From Massarina eburnea CBS 473.64 (Eukaryota; Ascomycota; Dothideomycetes; Pleosporales; Massarinaceae): a stretch of 64,000 nt of DNA. Positions 57,659 through 64,000 of this stretch are shown here, in pieces. Under the pieces are notes generated by a model that had not been told where the DNA came from, made no database searches, and saw nothing but the letters and a program-made list of their open reading frames with translations. Numbering within the stretch: position 1 is the stretch's first letter; the number at the start of each line of letters is the position of its first letter. The translations under genes were made by a program, and so were the position numbers. Location: the NCBI GenBank assembly GCA_010093635.1, contig MU006795.1, positions 310,596-374,595 of the forward strand. The letters run 5' to 3'.

Positions 57659-58840
57659 ATGGTGCTCCATGACACTGATGCGCCCCCGGACAGCTTCTCC
57701 GACAATCCGTATCCCTCCGCGGACGACCCATACGCAAACCCTTCCGGCGCAGCCAGCTTCGATGCGAGCTCACTCCCACACCCGATTCCCATTGTCGGTC
57801 CACTTCTAGGCTTCTCCGCAGGCGCCGTCCGCTTCAAAACCGAATCAACCGTTAAATTTGCCGAACTTCGTCTCAAGCGCCAGTTGACATACGAGGAAGC
57901 GCACGCGCTTAGCGAACATCTCTATAGACTCGAGGCAAAGAAGTCGTATTATACCGCTGCTGCGGCTGGACTGGGAACATGGCGATGGTACACGACAATG
58001 GACACGGCCCGGTTCCCGCTGTATCAGCCAAAAGAGATTGATGTGAACAAATTCCTGTTCGTGAAGGGGCCCATGGCGCAGTACGCTCGGCATAGCGTCA
58101 GGTTGTTTTTCTACCTTTTTGCGGCCGGAGAACTCGGGAAACTGTTCGGACAGGTTTCTGCGCAGCCTGTTGCGGCGCACGATACAGCAAACGACCCTAG
58201 ACTGTCACAGTTCTCGGCGGATTTGAAGGCTGCAGTGGAGAGGACGACGGGTCAGGGTGCGAGAGGGATAGCAGAGCAGGTCCATCAACAGGCCGAGGCG
58301 GCGAGAGAGGCGTCGAAATCGATCAACGGACAACCACCCAGGAGGCCATTCAATACACAAAAGCCTGCTTCTACTTCTGCGGACGACATGTCGCCAACTA
58401 TGGGGGCCGAACCGTGGTCGTCATCGTCGGAGAGCGCTTGGGAAGACTCTAGTTCTGCGTCTGACACCCAGTCTCAGCCACAACCGCGTCAAACCCCACC
58501 ATCATGGGGCAAGAGACCATCACCCCAGCAGAGCGATGACGATGCATCACCAACAGGAGGCCTTTTCCAAAACGAAGTGCAGAGCTCATCGCGCCCGGGG
58601 GAATCTGCATGGGATCGTTTGCGCCGCGGAGCTGCACCACCCTCACAACAGCGCCCTCCAACAGGTGCGCCGTCGCAGAAACCTCCGCGTGATGGGGATA
58701 GTCTGGGGGATAGCTTCACGTTTGCGGAATCGGACGATGAGAGGAAGAAGGGGCAAGAGAGAGCGCAGAGAGAGTTCGACGCGAGAATTGAATTGGAAAG
58801 ACAGGGCAAAGATTTTAGCGATGAAGGGAAACGGTGGTAA
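57659..58840 (+). CDS. Conserved-looking fungal protein of unknown function
   Basis: A single exon of 393 aa from the ATG at 57,659 (context GTCATAATGG). Starting at 57,557 would add 34 residues without visible features. A structured part (about 35-190) contains EEAHALSEHLYRLEAKKSYY, an Ala/Gly-rich hydrophobic stretch, and a possible membrane segment RLFFYLFAAGELGKLFG. The C-terminal 200 residues are Ser/Pro/Gln-rich, presumably disordered, with two SAWE/SAWD motifs (ESAWEDS, ESAWDRLRRG), and end in a charged helix. The organisation recalls a peripheral or membrane organelle protein, but I do not recognise the family and assign no function. Confidence 0.75.
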   Translation: MVLHDTDAPPDSFSDNPYPSADDPYANPSGAASFDASSLPHPIPIVGPLLGFSAGAVRFKTESTVKFAELRLKRQLTYEEAHALSEHLYRLEAKKSYYTAAAAGLGTWRWYTTMDTARFPLYQPKEIDVNKFLFVKGPMAQYARHSVRLFFYLFAAGELGKLFGQVSAQPVAAHDTANDPRLSQFSADLKAAVERTTGQGARGIAEQVHQQAEAAREASKSINGQPPRRPFNTQKPASTSADDMSPTMGAEPWSSSSESAWEDSSSASDTQSQPQPRQTPPSWGKRPSPQQSDDDASPTGGLFQNEVQSSSRPGESAWDRLRRGAAPPSQQRPPTGAPSQKPPRDGDSLGDSFTFAESDDERKKGQERAQREFDARIELERQGKDFSDEGKRW

Positions 58841-59479
58841 ATTAGGATAGCGCCTGTGTAGAGGCATCGTGTATGAATAGATATCGCGTGCATGTGAGTT
58901 ATATGCATTTCAGCCTGCAGTATGGTCGCTGATGCGGCTCAGTGATGCAGCTTTCAATGTTCTTAGCGATAGCGTTTAAAGGTGATGTAGTATATCGTCT
59001 CTTCATCCCACTCCCACTCTCCCTCCTCCCTTCACTGGTAATATCCATCACTTGGCAGTTCTTTTGCCTCGATGTAAGTCCACATGCTTTCTTCTCTCAA
59101 GGTGTAGTCCGCTGACATGCTGTCCAGTAAAGCCTGATTGGGGGTTTCCACCGCCACACCACAGCGTTTGAGCGTAAGAACGACTCCTCTGATGCCCATA
59201 CTATAACAGCAACAACGGCAAACTCTGGTTTTCCCAACTCACTCGCGACCACAGCCTTCAACTTGGCGCAGCATCAGGTCAAATCACTAGCGGCCGTCAC
59301 CTCAACATAAACCTGGCAAAGCTAGTCAGACGTTGGCGCACCGCGTTCCTCTGGAAACAGGTGAATGCCGCTCTCAACAAACGGCATAGTTGACTAAGGA
59401 AATCGCTGACCCCGAGACCACCTACACTACACCTCGAACAGTACAGACGCCGAATCCTACACCATCGAAGGAATTGGCA
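58841..59479. other. Intergenic region; no gene seen
   Basis: 639 bp. The open frame of the next gene extends upstream to 59,390 but only with a TTG as first codon, so this part is treated as 5' leader. Confidence 0.55.
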
Positions 59480-61018
59480 ATGGACGACTCCCGTTCGAAG
59501 CGCAAAGCTCGCCTGACAGCTAACAACCACGGCGACAGTGAAGACGAAGACGGCCACGTCGCTCCAGACCCCGCGTCCCGCAACGTGACGACGCGTAGCA
59601 GCAGGCAGGGAAGGCTCAAGTTCGCGCGACCTTTTGCGTCCAGAATGAAAGAAGGTGAGCATTTCTCTATTTCTCGCGCATACCACTCCATTTCCACTTT
59701 CCGCCTCCCCGCGTCTCTGCGCTTTCCCGCCTCTATGCCACTACCAGATCGTTTAGGTTCAAAACGTGGTACACGTGAAGCGAAAGTCAACGATTCGCCT
59801 GTCGACTCCGGCACGGAGATGGACGACACTTCACGTGTGAGAAGCATTCTGCGTCGCTCGTCAGACTTCATCCGTAGGGATAGAGGTGGTAAGTACTCCA
59901 TGCCCGCAGAGAAAACGATGTGTACTGACCTCGTAGTCCCATCTAGAAGCGCCTCCCAGCGTTATGAGCTAGCCCCCAGGCGTTATGCGCGACGATATGT
60001 ATCGCCTCTACCTAGCCCTTTGCGTATTCGTATTCGGCCGCAAGATACGGTAGAGCCAGAAGAGCAGCCGGTGGCCAAATTCACCAAGTTCATGGAGCTC
60101 CCAGAAGAGCTGCGAGATGCTATCTACGGGTTCGCGCTTTATACTGACCAGCCCATTCGTCCGCACCTCTGCGACCAGAACAGCTTCTACCCCACAGCTA
60201 TCAAGTTCCACGATGCTGCCCAGATGGAGCACGGCGCAGTCGACGGACTCTTGGGCGTCACGCGGGCCTCGAAGCAGCTACGCGAAGAAAGCCTTCGTAT
60301 CTTCTACAGTGTGAACACGTTCACTGTCATCTACGATACGCCGACGTACTTTGAGCATCTTTCGCACCTAGGAAGATTCCACATGGTGAGGAATGTGGAT
60401 TTCGCCGTGGAGTTTAGAGGTACGACCGAAGCACCGAATGCACTGCGATATCTCCACCAGCTTTTGGAGGAGCAGAAGCGTTTCGAGATGCAGCATCGCA
60501 AGCCTTACAAGCCAGGTATGCACGTAGCCAAGTTCTCCACCGACAAGCACGCCATCCTCGCGAGCCACCCTCAGTACACGCTCGGCGGACTCCCCTGGCT
60601 CAGTACTTTCCTCGTGCTGCGCAAACTCGCGTGCGAGTTCACTTCCACGGACAGCAACTCAGTATACTCGCACAAACTAGTCATCAGCGTACCTTCGGCC
60701 CACATCTTCACCGAGTACGAAGCGCTCAAGTACTTCCCCCAGATCTGCGAGGGTCTAGGCATCCAGCTCAAGTTCGCCGACGGCGCCGCCCTGCGTTGCA
60801 ACAGTTCGGGCATCCGCCTCTCCTGGCACCGCAAGTTCCAGAAGAAATCGACGGATACCGAATCCGTGGCCAAGATCGTGGACACGAATAAGATCCGCCA
60901 GAAGATCAACGCCATGTACCCGAACATCGACACCATCCCGTGCGCGACTCGGAGCACGTATTACCGCCGCAATTGCGTGGGAGGCGGTCTGGAGTGGTAC
61001 ACCTTCAACCGCTTGTGA
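59480..61018 (+). CDS. F-box-like domain protein, fungal type
   Basis: Preferred model: exons 59,480-59,654, 59,748-59,888 and 59,937-61,018, giving 465 aa. The introns of 93 bp (GTGAGC...ACCAG) and 48 bp (GTAAGT, branch ACTGAC, GTAG) are both multiples of three and open in frame, so an unspliced 512-aa reading is also possible. The N-terminal third is Arg/Ser-rich and disordered. KFTKFMELPEELRDAIYGFAL is an F-box-like or related LPxELRxxIY motif common in large fungal families. It is followed by a domain with LGVTRASKQLREESLRIFY and cysteines near the end. F-box proteins recruit substrates to SCF ubiquitin ligases; whether this one binds Skp1 is unknown. Confidence 0.7.
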   Translation: MDDSRSKRKARLTANNHGDSEDEDGHVAPDPASRNVTTRSSRQGRLKFARPFASRMKEGEHFSISRAYHSISTFRLPASLRFPASMPLPDRLGSKRGTREAKVNDSPVDSGTEMDDTSRVRSILRRSSDFIRRDRGGKYSMPAEKTMCTDLVVPSRSASQRYELAPRRYARRYVSPLPSPLRIRIRPQDTVEPEEQPVAKFTKFMELPEELRDAIYGFALYTDQPIRPHLCDQNSFYPTAIKFHDAAQMEHGAVDGLLGVTRASKQLREESLRIFYSVNTFTVIYDTPTYFEHLSHLGRFHMVRNVDFAVEFRGTTEAPNALRYLHQLLEEQKRFEMQHRKPYKPGMHVAKFSTDKHAILASHPQYTLGGLPWLSTFLVLRKLACEFTSTDSNSVYSHKLVISVPSAHIFTEYEALKYFPQICEGLGIQLKFADGAALRCNSSGIRLSWHRKFQKKSTDTESVAKIVDTNKIRQKINAMYPNIDTIPCATRSTYYRRNCVGGGLEWYTFNRL

Positions 61019-61149
61019 TTGGAGGCGACGTCGTGCGGGTCTGGGCATATTGTGGGCTCTGTTGGGGTTTGGACTTGGGATGGGTTGTGTTGAAGTATGG
61101 CTCTGTATTCGGTGGGCTTTCTGGGTTCGGGGTTGTATGGTTCTGCTCC

Positions 61150-61279
61150 TTCGGATCGACTTGATTTGCATGTATCTTGTGTCGGATGGTTGGTTGAGGA
61201 GTACACACGGATTCTTCGGATCGACCTGATTTGTATGTATCTTGTGTCGGATGGTTAGTTGAGGAGTATACACGGATTC
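61150..61279. repeat. 65-bp tandem duplication
   Basis: Two head-to-tail copies beginning TTCGGATCGAC and ending CACGGATTC, differing at a few positions by transitions (ACTTG/ACCTG, GCATG/GTATG, TGGTT/TAGTT, ACACAC/ATACAC). Confidence 0.92.
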
Positions 61280-61320
61280 TTTGCGTGATAGTTTGTAGTA
61301 GGCTGGGACAGAGGCTTCAT

Positions 61321-61536
61321 ATGTGGAAATATGCGTTCTCTATTGTGGCTTCGTTCGTATCGGTGATTATTGTGGGTTTTTTAGTGCAGCGTGGTGACTG
61401 GCCATTCGTTGAAGACTTGATATTTGTAGATGCTCTTTTGTTTACAGTGTATCCTATCTCGATCGCAGGCTCTTATATTCATTGGTTGTATTCCTTCAAA
61501 GCACAAATCGACACTATTATACATGGCAAGCTATAA
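61321..61536 (+). CDS. Possible small two-helix membrane protein, low support
   Basis: 71 codons from an ATG at 61,321. Two hydrophobic stretches (SIVASFVSVIIVGFLV and VDALLFTVYPISIAG) are separated by a charged loop, which fits a two-pass membrane microprotein. No family is recognised, the frame runs upstream through the tandem duplication, and the region is a shared 3' intergenic space, so it may be chance. Confidence 0.25.
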   Translation: MWKYAFSIVASFVSVIIVGFLVQRGDWPFVEDLIFVDALLFTVYPISIAGSYIHWLYSFKAQIDTIIHGKL

Positions 61537-61884
61537 GTATTTCGAATACATTGGATAACCAGGGTGGGATCAATGGTACTATGAATTACAAAGGCGCAGG
61601 TGTACGTGGACGCATACAGTCGGCTTACCGTGTTTTACAATCCCAGTGCACAGGGGAAACACTCGCTGAGGAGCGAGGCATTCTGATCAAGATTGGTGAT
61701 TACCAGAGGAGGAGGGATATCACTACGCTCTTCATATCTTTGGTCATCAACCGTCTCCACTCCCATTTAGCCCTTTCACCTTATATATGTTAGTGAAAAG
61801 GAGCACGCTGAGCATATATTCATTTCCATAAGTAGCCATGTATACTAGGTATCGTACACCACCAAACCAACTATACAATTACAA

Positions 61885-63744
61885 CTACAACTGCTCCAGC
61901 AACTCCACCACTTTCCCCCTCAGTTCTTCAATACCGACATCCTGCTTGAACCCTAACCGTCTACACTGTACTTCCACCATCCTCTTCTCCTCCCACCACT
62001 TCCCCAACACCACAATGACAGGATATCCAATAAGATCCGCATCCGTAAGTTTCCACGAAAGTTTCTGCGCGGGGCGATCATCAAGAACAACATCGATCCC
62101 ATTGATTCCATCTCCCGCGGTAACCAACTTGTCATAGACTTCAACATCATGACCCTCTTGAACCTTGGGCGTTGCCACAACAACAACCTCGAAGGGCGCA
62201 ATTACTCGGGGCCAGTTCAGACCCTTGCGGTCGGAGAGCAGAGAGGCCATGGAGCCGATGAGGCGGGAGACGCCGATGCCGTGGCAGCCCATGTGCATGT
62301 GTAATCGTTGCGGTGCGCCGGACCGTCCATCGGAGAATATGGCGGAAAGAGGCTCGCTGTAGCGCGTGCCGAGGTGGAAAGTGTGGCCTACTTCTATCGC
62401 TTTGCTGCTAGTGAGTTTGCCGGACGAGCAGCGGGGACAGGGGTCTTCTGGCTTGATGGGCGTGAAGTCGTGTGTGGGATTGGAGTCTTCGGATTGGTCG
62501 TCTTTGGAAAGCGATCGGTCGTGGATTGAGATGGTGGATGTTGCCTTCGGGAGGAGAGGGGCTAGGGTTGCGGATTCGATGCCTGCGTCGATGTCGATGC
62601 CGGCTTTTTTAACGGCGTGGAAATTGATGAATTCGGATGCATGGTCCCAGACAGGGTTTTCATCTATGGGAATGTGTGGTGGTCGAGGAACATGAATTTG
62701 GATGGCTGTCGTGCGGTCGGTGCTGATGCCTGTGAAGACGAGAGGTTGGACGTCTGGAGAAGTAATGTCTTTGGAAGATCCTTTCTCCGCAAGCTCTTCG
62801 TTTGCCACGTAGTCACAGTTCTTGCATGACCAGACATTATCCTCGCCTTTTGGGGATACAAAATGGTACTCGTGGCTTAGCTTACCGCCCATGTTTCCTG
62901 AATCGGCATCGGCTACGAGATATGGGATCTTGAACTCGTCGAAGAGGTTGTTGTACGCTTTACGTACATCCTCGTATGATTTTAGGGCTTCTTCGTGCGA
63001 GGAGTCAAATGTGTAAAGATCTTTCATCATAAACTCTTTCGCACGCAGCAAGCCCTGCCGGGGCCTACGTTCGTCGCGGTACTTCCGTCCTGTCTGATAC
63101 AAGCGCAATGGTAGCTGCTTATACGAATTTACTATGCTAGCCACGAGGCTCGTGATCTCTTCTTCATGGGTAGGTGATAATAGAAAGCCAGAATTCCTGC
63201 GGTCCTTGATGCGGAGTAGTTCGGAATTCGCCGAGTAGCGTCCGGACTGTTTCCATAGTTCCTCGGTGGTGATGGAAGACAGAGAGAGCTTTGAGGCACC
63301 TACTGAGCGCATGTGCTTATCTATGAGACATTCGAGTTTGTTTTGGACGCGGAGACCGAGAGGCAGGAGGTGGAATACTCCTGAATGTGCCTACACGTGA
63401 TTAGGCATGTCGTGTAGGTTGGGAACAGGAAATGGTACCTGTCGAAGAAATCCACTACGAATGAGAAGGGCGTGCGAATCATCTACATGGTTTCAGTTAA
63501 GGCTCATATGAGCCATTCTAGTTTACTGACCTTGCTCTCCGTCTTGAGCTGCGATGCCTCCAGTCGGAGCCCAGAAGTTGGACAAGCGATTTCTTGAATC
63601 AGACTTTGTGAAATGTCAGTCATTGTCAACTATAGCTCGAGCTGTTCAGATTCTGATTTTACTAACCACTAAAAATCTAGCATTTACGACTCTTCTCAAT
63701 GGTAGCTGTGCCCGATGCGCCCCTCTCCATAGCTGCGCCTTCAT
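61885..63744 (-). CDS. Mitochondrial prolyl-tRNA synthetase, class II
   Basis: Exons on the - strand are 63,744-63,667, 63,603-63,531, 63,482-63,439 and 63,390-61,885. They give 566 aa, with introns of 63, 48 and 48 bp. The start MKAQLWRGAHRAQLPLRR is Arg-rich without acidic residues, as in mitochondrial targeting peptides. Then come NRLSNFWAPTGGI, motif 1 (HSGVFHLLPLGLRV), the PTHEEE proline-pocket signature, motif 2 (YRDERRPRQGLLRAKEF), motif 3 (GCHGIGVSRLIG) and a C-terminal anticodon-binding domain. It charges tRNA-Pro in mitochondria with ATP and proline. The region between motifs 2 and 3 is longer than a bare core and holds Cys pairs (SCKNC, CPRC), a possible zinc site. The two most upstream introns were placed from splice consensus and frame only. 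Confidence 0.88.
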
Positions 63745-64000
63745 TGGCCCTTCTTCGTAATGCCGTAGCAAGCAGCGAGGGTTTAAAAATGGCTATTCTG
63801 CGTCCAGATCAATTCTTGAAGGGAGAGGGAAAGCTCGTGTTGCAATTGATGGCTCAAGCCCAGCAGTCATACAGATGAAGCGCAACGCACAGACCACACG
63901 ATATTTCGAGCATCGGAAAGATTTCCCTAGGACATCTCTCCATCCCAATTGCCCACCCATCACACCACGTACGTATCCCTACCAATCCTCCTCCTACTCC
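63745..64000. other. Upstream region of ProRS to window end; no gene seen
   Basis: 256 bp without coding support. It probably holds the ProRS promoter and possibly the start of a divergent gene beyond the window. Confidence 0.4.

Larger units (their letters stand above)
61019..61884. other. Convergent intergenic region with tandem duplication
   Basis: Lies between the 3' ends of the F-box-like and ProRS genes. Contains a 65-bp tandem duplication (61,150-61,279) and a small hydrophobic open frame at 61,321-61,536, listed separately. Otherwise nothing supported. Confidence 0.55.

Noticed and set aside
59297..59901. Antisense frames of 129 and 159 codons at the F-box-like gene
   Set aside because: Shadows of the + strand Arg/Ser-rich coding region.

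Overview
The window is nuclear DNA of a filamentous ascomycete (Pezizomycotina; a Dothideomycete is my best guess, not provable from sequence alone). The evidence is short 47-101 bp introns with GTANGT-type donors, CTRAY branch points and YAG acceptors, typical fungal gene families (secreted GH2 enzymes, a 14-TM type MFS transporter, UMP1, a UBL3-like protein, a GIY-YIG protein), and two blocks of DNA carrying the mark of repeat-induced point mutation (RIP): TpA in great excess, CpA/TpG depleted, and every transposon frame broken mainly by TAG.

Layout. 1-27,273 is a gene-free, RIP-degenerated transposon block. It resolves into a truncated Copia element (1-2,902, +), a 473-bp spacer, and a three-deep nest on the - strand: an outer chromovirus Gypsy (3,376-27,268) whose LTR was hit by a Copia (3,427-17,859), whose gag end was hit by a second copy of the same Gypsy (9,660-17,147). 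Target-site duplications are readable for all three insertions. A 10-N gap at 18,742-18,751 is flanked by two 1,962-bp copies that look identical, which reads as an assembly artefact. 27,274-28,426 is the transition to normal DNA. 28,427-36,812 holds a GIY-YIG membrane protein and two secreted GH2 enzymes on the - strand (a beta-galactosidase-like enzyme and a beta-mannosidase). 36,813-37,136 is a small membrane protein. 37,855-39,719 is a second RIP-degraded island, a 1.87-kb DNA transposon with 106-bp terminal inverted repeats and a pogo-like DDE remnant. 41,545-63,744 is ordinary gene space: an SH3/transmembrane protein, a C2H2 zinc-finger factor, two adjacent small proteins with N-terminal lipidation motifs that appear to be ancient paralogues, an MFS transporter, a TMEM19/DUF92 membrane protein, UMP1, a prenylated UBL3-like protein, a conserved unknown, an F-box-like protein and mitochondrial prolyl-tRNA synthetase.

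How the genes relate. There is no operon and I see no biosynthetic cluster. The two GH2 genes could act together on galactomannan-type plant polymers. The rest are individual housekeeping or regulatory genes: proteasome assembly (UMP1), mitochondrial translation (ProRS), membrane-anchored signalling (SH3 protein, MGxxxxC proteins, UBL3-like). Exon structures were built by hand from splice signals and reading-frame continuity. Every multi-exon model given closes in frame, but none has been tested against transcripts. I found no convincing new defence-type or other undescribed system. The most novel items are the duplicated lipid-anchored protein pair, the extra antisense reading frame shared by both Gypsy copies, and the fully resolvable nested insertion.
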